Assembly (NCBI GenBank): GCA_024643645.1
Contig: JAHEMN010000002.1
Span: forward strand, 20,175 to 84,174
DNA from: Chitinophagaceae bacterium
GTDB taxonomy: Bacteria; Bacteroidota; Bacteroidia; Chitinophagales; Chitinophagaceae
Direction: 5' to 3'
DNA length: 64,000 nt
The translations under genes were made by a program, and so were the position numbers. Every line of letters starts with the position of its first letter. Within the stretch, counting starts at the first letter, position 1. The notes beneath the pieces are model-generated. The model did no database searches, was not told where the DNA came from, and saw only the letters and a program-made list of their open reading frames with translations. Below, piece by piece: positions 29,386 to 38,170 of this stretch.

Positions 29386-29532
29386 ATGCAAGAATTATTA
29401 GAAAAACTAAAGGCAGAAGCCGGACTTACTGATGAACAGGCAAAGAAAGCTATCTCTACTATTAAAAGTTACGTTGTAGAAAAATTTCCAATGCTGGAAG
29501 GTGCCGTTAGCAATGTATTTGGGAATGAGTAA
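29386..29532 (+). CDS. Small protein (48 aa), hypothetical
   Basis: MQELLEKLKAEAGLTDEQAKKAISTIKSYVVEKFPMLEGAVSNVFGNE; below the ORF-track length cutoff; amphipathic helical pattern. Confidence 0.7.
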   Translation: MQELLEKLKAEAGLTDEQAKKAISTIKSYVVEKFPMLEGAVSNVFGNE

Positions 29533-29658
29533 TTAACGGATGTTACGACAATGTTTTCCTTTTGGATGATTAGCCGCTTCATATGGAGTCATTGCCCTGG
29601 AACATGATTGAAAAACAATACCTGCAAGGATCAATAAAAAAAAGATTCTGGTTTTCAT
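29533..29658 (-). CDS. Small putative lipoprotein (41 aa)
   Basis: MKTRIFFLLILAGIVFQSCSRAMTPYEAANHPKGKHCRNIR; signal sequence with lipobox-like VFQSC; below the ORF-track cutoff. Confidence 0.65.
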   Translation of the reverse strand: MKTRIFFLLILAGIVFQSCSRAMTPYEAANHPKGKHCRNIR

Positions 29659-29930
29659 AGCTGTTTTTTTAGACAACTAAAATACATATTCCTTCAAGGT
29701 TTTATAGTAAAGAAATACTTAGAAAAATCATTTTTTTAAGGCGTAGAATTTATCAGTAAAAATTCTGGAAAATCACTCTTTAAATAAAATATTTCTGTTT
29801 TATGTATAACTATTAAAAAGAACATCCCGGCGCCTGGCCGGGATGTAGAATTAATGGGTACTTTCTTTATTTGGTTTTTCAATCCAAACATGTTTGATGT
29901 CCGCCATTGTTATTACAACAGCAGAATAGA

Positions 29931-32900
29931 TCAACTGCAACCACCCTGGTTACCACAGTTCAGGCATTTGTAACAAGTGCCGCTTCTCATCATTATATGT
30001 CCACAAACATTACAAGCAGGTGCATCACTTTGCATACTCTTGGAAGCTGCATTCAATGCCTCTGCACCAGTATCAGGTCTTGCTGACTGTGCTACACGTT
30101 GATTCTTTACAGGCTGTGGAGCAACAGTTCCCGCTGAAGGTGTTACACGAACACTGGATAATTCATGCGGTACATATTCCAATGGATTTGATGGTACCTC
30201 ATCCCATTCATCTGCTCCAGTATTCATGATCTCAGGCTTATCCAAAACATGAACAAGATCAGTACGGCCGAGGTATTCATAACCTAATACCCTGAAAATA
30301 AAATCAACTATTGATGTTGTTGATTTGATATTCGGATGCTCTACAAATCCAGATGGGTCAAATCTTGTAAAAGCAAACTTGTCAACAAACTCTTCTAATG
30401 GAACACCATATTGTAAACCAATAGAGATTGAGATCGCAAAGCAGTTCATCATACTACGCATGGTAGCTCCCTCTTTCGCCATATCCACAAAAATTTCTCC
30501 CAATGTTCCATCACTGTACTCACCGGTGCGGAGGAAGATGGCTTGTCCGTTGATTTTAGCTTTTTGTGTAAAACCACGGCGCTTGGCAGGCAATGCTCTT
30601 CTTTCAACAATAGTGGCAAGTCTTCTTTTCAGCTTGGTATCAGGTGATGCCTGTACCCTCTTTTGTACTTCATCCAGTAATTCTTCAACAGTTAATTTTC
30701 CCAGATCAACAATGTTGGAATCACCCGTAGTATTCAACTGTTCCTTAGTAGCTGCTTCCTCCGATTTTGTATCTTCTTTTTTCTTCTTATCACTTTTATT
30801 ACTTAATGGCTGTGATAATTTAGAACCATCCCTATACAATGCATTTGCTTTCAACCCTAACTTCCAGCTGAGGTAATATGCATCTGCAATCTCTTCTACT
30901 TTAGCTTCATAAGGCAGGTTAATTGTTTTGGAGATAGCACCACTGATAAATGGTTGTGTAGCTCCCATCATGCGGATGTGGCCATGTGCATGTATATATC
31001 GTTGGCCTTTAGCTCCGCATTTATTGGCACAGTCAAAAACGGGCAAGTGTTCATCTTTTAATCCAGGGGCACCTTCAAGCATCATTGTACCACACACATA
31101 ATTATTCGCTTCCTCTATCTGCTCATCTGTGAATCCTAATGCTTCCAGCATACTCCATTCACCATCATTATATTCGTCCGCAGTAAAGCCCAGTCTTTGC
31201 AGACACTCTTCACCTAATGAATATTTATTGAAAATAAAGCCGACTTCAAATGCAGTCAATGCAGCAGCATCCAGTTTCTTAATTTCATCAGCTATAAAAC
31301 CTTTTTCACTTAACGTCTGATGATTAATATGCGGTGCACCTGCAAATGAAGCAGACCCTGTTGCATACTTAATAATATTCTCTGATTCTTTTTCAGAATA
31401 ACCCAGATGCTTTAGTGCAGATGGTACTGACTGGTTAATGATCTTAAAATAACCACCACCAGATAGTTTTTTAAATTTCACCAAAGCGAAATCTGGTTCT
31501 ACGCCTGTAGTATCACAATCCATTACCAGACCTATAGTTCCTGTAGGTGCTATTACGGTTGCCTGTGCATTTCTGTAACCAAACTTCTCTCCCATTTCTA
31601 CTGCATCATCCCATGCCTTGCAAGCTGCTTTTAATAAATAATCAGGACAATATTTTGCATGAATTCCCTGAGGCTTCAAACTTAATCCTTCGTATTCATC
31701 AGCATCATAAGCAGCAAGGCGGTGATTACGCATTACTTTCATCATGTGCTCCTTGTTCTCTTCATATCTTGGAAAAGCACCTAAAACACTTGCCATTTCT
31801 GCAGAGGTTTTATAAGCAACACCAGTCATTATTGCAGTGATAGCTCCTGCAATACCCCTTGCTTCTTCACTATCATAAGGAATACCACCAACCATTAACA
31901 TGGTGCCAAGGTTAGCATAGCCTAATCCTAATGTCCTGTACTCATAACTCAATTGAGCCACTTCTTTAGAAGGGAATTGAGCCATTAATACTGAAACTTC
32001 CAATACAACTGTCCATAAACGACAGTTATATTCATATCCTTCTACATCAAATGATTTTTTTTCTTTATCATAAAACTTCATCAGGTTTGATGAAGCCAGA
32101 TTACAAGCTGTATTATCAAGGAACATGTATTCAGAGCAAGGATTTGATGCTCTGATTTCCCCACCTTCAGGACAAGTATGCCATTCGTTGATGGTGGTAT
32201 TATATTGTGTACCGGGATCAGCACAACGCCATGCAGCGTAAGAGATCTGATTCCATAATTCCCTTGCAGGAACTTTCTTCATCACTCTTCCATCCATTCT
32301 TCCTTTCAATTCCCAATCTTCATTATTATCTAATTTTTCGAAAAATGAATTTGGAATACGGATAGAGTTATTTGAGTTCTGTCCACTTACAGTTCTGTAT
32401 GCTTCATCTTCATAGCCTGAAGGATATCCGGCAGCGATCAATGCCCCTACTTTCTTTTCTTCTTCAACTTTCCAGTTAATGAAATCAACAATTTCAGGAT
32501 GATCCAGATCCAGGCAAACCATTTTAGCAGCACGGCGTGTAGTACCACCCGATTTGATAGCTCCTGCAGCACGGTCACCAATTTTCAGAAAACTCATTAA
32601 TCCGGAAGAACTTCCGCCACCACTTAATTTTTCTCCTGAACCACGCAGATTGGAATAGTTTGTTCCGACACCAGAACCATATTTAAAAATCCTTGCTTCC
32701 CTTACCCACAGGTCCATGATTCCTCCATCATTTACCAGATCATCATCAACGCTCAGAATAAAGCAGGCATGCGGTTGTGGACGTTCATATGCATTCTGAG
32801 ATCTTTTCAATTCCCCGTCATTAGCATCTACATAATAATGGCCCTGAGGCTTACCTGTAATGCCGTAGCTTTCGTGAAGGCCAGTATTGAACCACTGAGG

Positions 32901-33311
32901 TGAATTTGGTACACACATCTGATTAAGGATACTATACACTAATTCCTCATAAAATACCTGAGCATCATTTTGACTGGCAAAATAACCATAGCGTTCACCC
33001 CAGGCTCTCCAGCAATTTGCCATGCGATGTGCAACCTGTTTTGCTGAAGTCTCTCTTCCCAAACTTCCATCTGGTTGAGGAATCCCGGCTTTACGAAAAT
33101 ATTTTTGCGCAAGAATATCAGTAGCAATCTGACTCCACTGTTTCGGCACTTCAACATTGTTCATTTCAAATACAGTTTCTCCATTCGGGTTTCGAATTAC
33201 AGAAGTACGGTAATCATACTCAAACATGTCAAATACATCGACGTCCTCACGGGTAAAGCGACGAGAAAATTGCAAACCGCTCTTTGCGGATGCTTTGGTT
33301 TTGGTAGCCAT
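29931..33311 (-). CDS. nrdJ: Vitamin B12-dependent (class II) ribonucleoside-diphosphate reductase
   Basis: 1126 aa; VPNSPQWFNTGL, NPCSEYMFLDNTACNLASSNL, APTGTIGLVMDCDTTGVEP, C-terminal CNVCGHIMMRSGTCYKCLNCGNQGGCS. Confidence 0.94.
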   Translation of the reverse strand: MATKTKASAKSGLQFSRRFTREDVDVFDMFEYDYRTSVIRNPNGETVFEMNNVEVPKQWSQIATDILAQKYFRKAGIPQPDGSLGRETSAKQVAHRMANCWRAWGERYGYFASQNDAQVFYEELVYSILNQMCVPNSPQWFNTGLHESYGITGKPQGHYYVDANDGELKRSQNAYERPQPHACFILSVDDDLVNDGGIMDLWVREARIFKYGSGVGTNYSNLRGSGEKLSGGGSSSGLMSFLKIGDRAAGAIKSGGTTRRAAKMVCLDLDHPEIVDFINWKVEEEKKVGALIAAGYPSGYEDEAYRTVSGQNSNNSIRIPNSFFEKLDNNEDWELKGRMDGRVMKKVPARELWNQISYAAWRCADPGTQYNTTINEWHTCPEGGEIRASNPCSEYMFLDNTACNLASSNLMKFYDKEKKSFDVEGYEYNCRLWTVVLEVSVLMAQFPSKEVAQLSYEYRTLGLGYANLGTMLMVGGIPYDSEEARGIAGAITAIMTGVAYKTSAEMASVLGAFPRYEENKEHMMKVMRNHRLAAYDADEYEGLSLKPQGIHAKYCPDYLLKAACKAWDDAVEMGEKFGYRNAQATVIAPTGTIGLVMDCDTTGVEPDFALVKFKKLSGGGYFKIINQSVPSALKHLGYSEKESENIIKYATGSASFAGAPHINHQTLSEKGFIADEIKKLDAAALTAFEVGFIFNKYSLGEECLQRLGFTADEYNDGEWSMLEALGFTDEQIEEANNYVCGTMMLEGAPGLKDEHLPVFDCANKCGAKGQRYIHAHGHIRMMGATQPFISGAISKTINLPYEAKVEEIADAYYLSWKLGLKANALYRDGSKLSQPLSNKSDKKKKEDTKSEEAATKEQLNTTGDSNIVDLGKLTVEELLDEVQKRVQASPDTKLKRRLATIVERRALPAKRRGFTQKAKINGQAIFLRTGEYSDGTLGEIFVDMAKEGATMRSMMNCFAISISIGLQYGVPLEEFVDKFAFTRFDPSGFVEHPNIKSTTSIVDFIFRVLGYEYLGRTDLVHVLDKPEIMNTGADEWDEVPSNPLEYVPHELSSVRVTPSAGTVAPQPVKNQRVAQSARPDTGAEALNAASKSMQSDAPACNVCGHIMMRSGTCYKCLNCGNQGGCS

Positions 33312-33415
33312 AACTAAAAGAATTTCTCAGGTTAAGTAAATGTAAACTGTGATGACGAAAATATTTTTTTGTATCTGTAATTCATAGTTAGAAATATACA
33401 CATTCTGTGGATAAC

Positions 33416-33424
33416 AGGATTTTG
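33416..33424 (-). promoter_or_regulatory. DnaA-box 9-mer TTATCCACA in the nrdJ upstream region
   Basis: TGTGGATAA on + strand = TTATCCACA; ~105 bp upstream of nrdJ. Confidence 0.4.
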
Positions 33425-34016
33425 AAAACCGACAATTCAAGCCTGTATTGCATCCTGTCTTTTTTTCACAAAACTGCCAAAAGTTTAGGGTAATTTTTTT
33501 TGGAAATATAACTCCGGTAACCTATCTGATTTTTTACCAAAATACTTTTGTATAGAACCTAATTCAGGCAAGGGTTTAAAAGAATAAAACGGCTGAAAGC
33601 TTTGGTACTGCTGACTTTTATAAATATACTACCTTGAAAGGCTTAGCAGCAAAGGGTTTCACAAAAAATTTATTTTTTAAAAAAAGTTGTGAAAAAAATA
33701 CTTCAAAATTTCGTTTGTGCCATACGTAAGAAAGCATAACATATAGCTTATCAATTTTATTGATCTGGCATTCATTTAAAACCAAAATGTAGATCACAAT
33801 CGTTTATTAAATTGAGATTACCAAAAAACTGTACTACTTGGTTTTATTGGATGTAGTTTATTGTTGATAACGCTTATAGAACTACCCTACTATTGAATTC
33901 TTTGTAGAAAGAAAATATGGAACATTTTGAAAAAAAGTACTTTTAAAATCAATTTTAATTACTAGTGGGCAATGCCGAAAGTTTTTTGCATTTTTGTACC
34001 TAACAACACAGGATGA

Positions 34017-34772
34017 ATGAAGTCATTGATTTATAATACACTTGCAGATAAAAAAAAGAACGGCAAAAAATCTTTTGCAGTACTTATTGACCCGGATAAG
34101 GTTAACAAAGGCCTGTTAGATGAACTTGTTGAACTTTCAGTAACTGCAAAAGTTGATTACTTACTGGTTGGCGGAAGCCTGGTTATTTCCAATCACCTGG
34201 ATGAATGTGTGCAACAAATCAAACAAAGTTGTGATATACCAGTAATTCTTTTTCCGGGAAGCCCGTCTCAAATCAGCAAATATGCTGATGCATTATTATA
34301 TCTTTCATTGATCTCCGGACGTAATCCGGAATTATTGATCGGTCAACATGTTGTATCTGCTCCATTTGTTAAGCAAAGCGGATTAGAAATAATGCCAACA
34401 GGTTATATTGTTGTTGATGGTGGTGCACCTACTACAGTTTCTTATATCAGCAATGCAGTACCGGTACCTGCCGATAAAAATGAGATAGCGATGTGTACTG
34501 CTATGGCAGGAGAAATGCTGGGAATGAAATTGATATATATGGACTCAGGAAGTGGTGCCAAACGGCCTGTTTCAGAAAGTATGATAAAATCAGTAGCTGA
34601 CCAGATTGAAGTTCCTTTAATCGTTGGAGGCGGAATTTTGGTTCCTGAAAAAGCTTATCTGAATTGTAAAGCCGGTGCTGATGTGATCGTAGTTGGCAAT
34701 GCCATCGAAAAAAATGCATCACTCATCAAAGAAATGAGCGATGCAGTACATTCTGTTCCCGTAACTATTTAA
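34017..34772 (+). CDS. Geranylgeranylglyceryl/heptaprenylglyceryl phosphate synthase family protein
   Basis: 251 aa; KSFAVLIDPDKVNKG, YLLVGGSLV, IPVILFPGSPSQIS, YMDSGSGAKRPVS, PLIVGGGI, GADVIVVGNAIEKN. Confidence 0.88.
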   Translation: MKSLIYNTLADKKKNGKKSFAVLIDPDKVNKGLLDELVELSVTAKVDYLLVGGSLVISNHLDECVQQIKQSCDIPVILFPGSPSQISKYADALLYLSLISGRNPELLIGQHVVSAPFVKQSGLEIMPTGYIVVDGGAPTTVSYISNAVPVPADKNEIAMCTAMAGEMLGMKLIYMDSGSGAKRPVSESMIKSVADQIEVPLIVGGGILVPEKAYLNCKAGADVIVVGNAIEKNASLIKEMSDAVHSVPVTI

Positions 34773-36103
34773 CGCAGCTCATTTACCTGCACTCTTGTTG
34801 GTGTGGCCTTCCCCTCTAAAATGCTTTTTGAGCTTAAGGCAATTGCTTTAATTATCATCGTCATATTCGCAAGATCCAACGTTGCCACCTCATCACTCAC
34901 TTTATGATAATTAGGCTCATTATCCATTTTAGAAGTAGAAATTGTATGTGCAGGCACACCGAGTCTTGCTAAGGTTGCATTGTCTGATCTGTAAAATAAT
35001 TGCTGGTTGGGATAAGGATCAGGATAAAAAGTAAATTCAGATCCATTTAAATCCTTAGCCAATATTTCTCCCAAATCAGTTTTTTCATACCCGGTGATAT
35101 AAGCTGAATTTTTGCCCCATTTACTATCAGTACCTATCATTTCAATATTAAACATTGCTACAACTTTATCCGGGTCTATATGATTTGAAAAATATTGAGA
35201 CCCAAAACCTCCCATCTCTTCAGCAGTAAATGCAACAAAGACAATTGTTCTTTCATTGAACTTTTGCTGTTGAAAATATTTTGCCAACATAATAACGGCC
35301 GTTACACCAGCAGCATCATCATTTGCTCCATTGTAAATTGAATCACCATTAACCGGCTTTCCAACTCCGATATGGTCATAATGGCCGGAATAAACGACAA
35401 ACTCATCTTTTTTTCCTTTTCCAGGAATTACCCCAACTACATTTGCTAATTTTTGCTCTGTAATTTCATGTGTAGAAGCTATCTCATATTTATCCGGTTC
35501 AATATCTGATAACACAAATACAACATTTGTATTTTGCTTAAACATTGAATTTTTAAGCCGATTGAGATTGTTGAAATTATTGGCAAAAATTTTATCAACC
35601 AATACCAATAAGTTCTCACCGGACTTAATTAAATTTCTTGCACTTGTGAAAAAATTTTCACCGGCTTTAATAAATGATTTTTTGTAGTGTGAATTTTGAT
35701 CAATTTTCAGTTGCGGTTGACAGGTAATGACAATGATATTTTTTATATCAAGAGAAACTTTGTCAAAGCTGGCAGAAGTAGAAATATGCTTTGCTTTTAC
35801 CATCGAAAATTCCTGTTTAAATCCATTACTGTTATTCCATGTTTGAAGTCCTATTGATTTAAACTCATTTGCAATAAAATCTGCGGCTATATCTATTTCC
35901 GGTGAATAAGCCCTTCGCCCTTTCAATTCATCGGCTGCCAAAAAATTTTCTATCCTTTCAACATCATTTACATTTATTATTTCATCGAAATCAGTTCTTA
36001 CTGTTTTAGAATTTTTCTGTGAATTTCCACAACCTGAAAATAAAAAAAACGAGGCTGATAAAATCAACAACCTCGCAAGTATAGATTTCCGAATTTGAAT
36101 CAT
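34769..36103 (-). CDS. M28 family metallopeptidase, lipoprotein
   Basis: 444 aa; lipobox LFSGC; VVYSGHYDHIGVG, GANDDAAGVTAVIMLA, AFTAEEMGGFGS. Confidence 0.88.
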   Translation of the reverse strand: MIQIRKSILARLLILSASFFLFSGCGNSQKNSKTVRTDFDEIINVNDVERIENFLAADELKGRRAYSPEIDIAADFIANEFKSIGLQTWNNSNGFKQEFSMVKAKHISTSASFDKVSLDIKNIIVITCQPQLKIDQNSHYKKSFIKAGENFFTSARNLIKSGENLLVLVDKIFANNFNNLNRLKNSMFKQNTNVVFVLSDIEPDKYEIASTHEITEQKLANVVGVIPGKGKKDEFVVYSGHYDHIGVGKPVNGDSIYNGANDDAAGVTAVIMLAKYFQQQKFNERTIVFVAFTAEEMGGFGSQYFSNHIDPDKVVAMFNIEMIGTDSKWGKNSAYITGYEKTDLGEILAKDLNGSEFTFYPDPYPNQQLFYRSDNATLARLGVPAHTISTSKMDNEPNYHKVSDEVATLDLANMTMIIKAIALSSKSILEGKATPTRVQVNELR

Positions 36104-36147
36104 AAATTTTTTAAATAATTGTAATTAAAAGTAAGCTGATTCCTGAT

Positions 36148-36873
36148 CTACAGACTCATCATCTCTTTAAACTTAACAGTTTGCCTGCGGCTTACTTCAA
36201 TTTTATCCCCGCCTTTCAATTCAAGCAAAAGCCCACCGTTGAAATAAGGTTCTATTTTATCTATCATTCTCAAATTCACAATATGTTTTCTATTCGCTCT
36301 GAAAAAATTTTTTTCATCCAACCTTTCTTCTAATGCATTCAATGATTTAAGTATTAGAGGCTTATTGGTTCCAAAAAATACTTTTGCATAATTCCCTACA
36401 CTTTCAAATAACCTGATCTCTCCCAGCTTTACAAACCAGCATTTTTCGCCATCTTTTACAAAGACCTGATCAGACTCCGTTAATAAACTTGTATTAACAA
36501 ACTCAGTATCGGTATTGGCTTTTCCTTCGGGTATATTCAACTTATGAATAGCATCTGCTAATCGTTTAGGCTCAACTGGTTTTAACAAATAGTCCAATGC
36601 ATTTACCTCAAAAGCTTTTAAAGCAAACTCATCATAAGCAGTTGTAAAGATCACCTGTGGTGCTTTTTCTAATTCTGATAACATCTCAAAACCAGTTTTA
36701 CCGGGCATTTGTATATCAAGAAATACAAGATCAGGTTGCAGGCTTTCAATTTTAGAAATACCTTCATCTGCATTTGTAGCTTCGTCCACTACAATTACTT
36801 CCGGAAAGTCCTGTAATAATTTTTTTAATTCTGTCCTGGCTAATCTTTCATCATCTATAATGATCGCTTTCAT
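36148..36873 (-). CDS. LytTR-family response regulator
   Basis: 241 aa; receiver domain MKAIIIDDERLARTEL...LVFLDIQMPGKTGFEML and LytTR DNA-binding domain. Confidence 0.92.
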   Translation of the reverse strand: MKAIIIDDERLARTELKKLLQDFPEVIVVDEATNADEGISKIESLQPDLVFLDIQMPGKTGFEMLSELEKAPQVIFTTAYDEFALKAFEVNALDYLLKPVEPKRLADAIHKLNIPEGKANTDTEFVNTSLLTESDQVFVKDGEKCWFVKLGEIRLFESVGNYAKVFFGTNKPLILKSLNALEERLDEKNFFRANRKHIVNLRMIDKIEPYFNGGLLLELKGGDKIEVSRRQTVKFKEMMSL

Positions 36874-36907
36874 ATAAATATTATTTTGTTCTTAAATAGA
36901 AGTTCAA

Positions 36908-37966
36908 TTAATGAATAGTAACTGGTATCATAACTTTTGCTTCAACCAATGAACCATTGATCTGTTTTATTTCAAAATTGGCATTTTCTCCATATAATAA
37001 ACTTAACCTGTTATTTGTGCTGGAAAGTCCAAATCCAAATTCATTGATCTCAGCAGGAAGTTTTCCGGTATTCTGAACTGTCAGCTCATGATAATCTCCA
37101 TTGAAATCTGATATTACTTTTATCAATCCTCCATTCACCTGTTTACTGATTCCATGTTTTATTGCGTTTTCAACCAACGTCTGCAGCATCATTGGTGGAA
37201 CAGGCTGGTTCAATGTGTCTTCATCAATCATATATTCAACTTTCAATCTGTCTTCAAATCGCATATTTTCCAATGCCAGGTAATCTTTTACTATTGATAG
37301 TTCCCTCTCAAAAGGCACTGTTTCTAATTTTTCAGACTGCATGCTGCTCCTTAAAATATTACTTAACTCTGTTATGGCTCTTCTTGCCCTTATCGGATCT
37401 TCATCAACCAATGCTCTGATACTATTTAATGCATTAAAAATAAAATGGGGATTAATATGTGCTTTGATCGTTTTTAATTCCAATTCTTTTATCAATGTCT
37501 CCAATCGCAATGTATCCAATTGTTGTCTTCTGCTTTTCTGAAAAAAATGGTAGAAATAATAGATCAATAACCAGGGCAAAATAAAAAGACCGTTACTGAT
37601 AGAATTACCAAGTAACTGTGTAAAAAAGGTCAATTTTTTATTTGATTCATTTTCAAGATTAAAAAAATTATACCCACCTAAAACGATCAAACTAAAAAGC
37701 ATTGAAGCTACTATCAATGCTATCGTTAATTTAGGAATAACCTTTATAATGGACTCCATCATCCAGCCTCTCCATTTAATTACTAAACGAAGTATATGAG
37801 TAACCAAAATGCCAGCCGTAAAAACAATTACTATTCTTCCAAATAATATTTTATTGGGAATATTAACGTTATACGTGTAGGCAAAAAATATCATTACAAG
37901 TCCAATAAAACCCCAGCCTAATAGCTGGAGCAACCAATATCTCGAATTACCAAAAAACATACGCAA
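36908..37966 (-). CDS. Sensor histidine kinase, LytS/YehU family
   Basis: 352 aa; four TM helices, KAHINPHFIFNALNSIRALV, MMLQTLVENAIKHGI. Confidence 0.92.
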   Translation of the reverse strand: MRMFFGNSRYWLLQLLGWGFIGLVMIFFAYTYNVNIPNKILFGRIVIVFTAGILVTHILRLVIKWRGWMMESIIKVIPKLTIALIVASMLFSLIVLGGYNFFNLENESNKKLTFFTQLLGNSISNGLFILPWLLIYYFYHFFQKSRRQQLDTLRLETLIKELELKTIKAHINPHFIFNALNSIRALVDEDPIRARRAITELSNILRSSMQSEKLETVPFERELSIVKDYLALENMRFEDRLKVEYMIDEDTLNQPVPPMMLQTLVENAIKHGISKQVNGGLIKVISDFNGDYHELTVQNTGKLPAEINEFGFGLSSTNNRLSLLYGENANFEIKQINGSLVEAKVMIPVTIH

Positions 37967-38170
37967 ATCTAATTAATCCTTAACCCTGTTACAATGTTTA
38001 TATACCAGTGGCGGATTGCATGGACAAAAGGATACAAAATTCAGTTATTATTTTAAAACAGGTCTCTGAACAACCATTCTCTCAATGGATTGTTAAACAA
38101 TTTGTCATAAAATGTGGAATCCTGTCCTATCAGGCAGAAAGCTTAATTTTACACCGTTTAATTTAAATAG

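Noticed and set aside
30325-30876. 183-aa + strand ORF inside nrdJ
   Set aside because: Antisense shadow ORF of nrdJ with low-complexity Ser/Leu composition.
33312-34016. Chromosomal oriC
   Set aside because: Only one perfect DnaA box and no dnaA/dnaN nearby; cannot be supported without a genome-wide skew analysis.
37981-38040. CCAGTGGCGGATTGCATGG resembling part of a cobalamin-riboswitch conserved element
   Set aside because: Isolated partial similarity, no supporting B12-box or fold, and the downstream gene is dxs.
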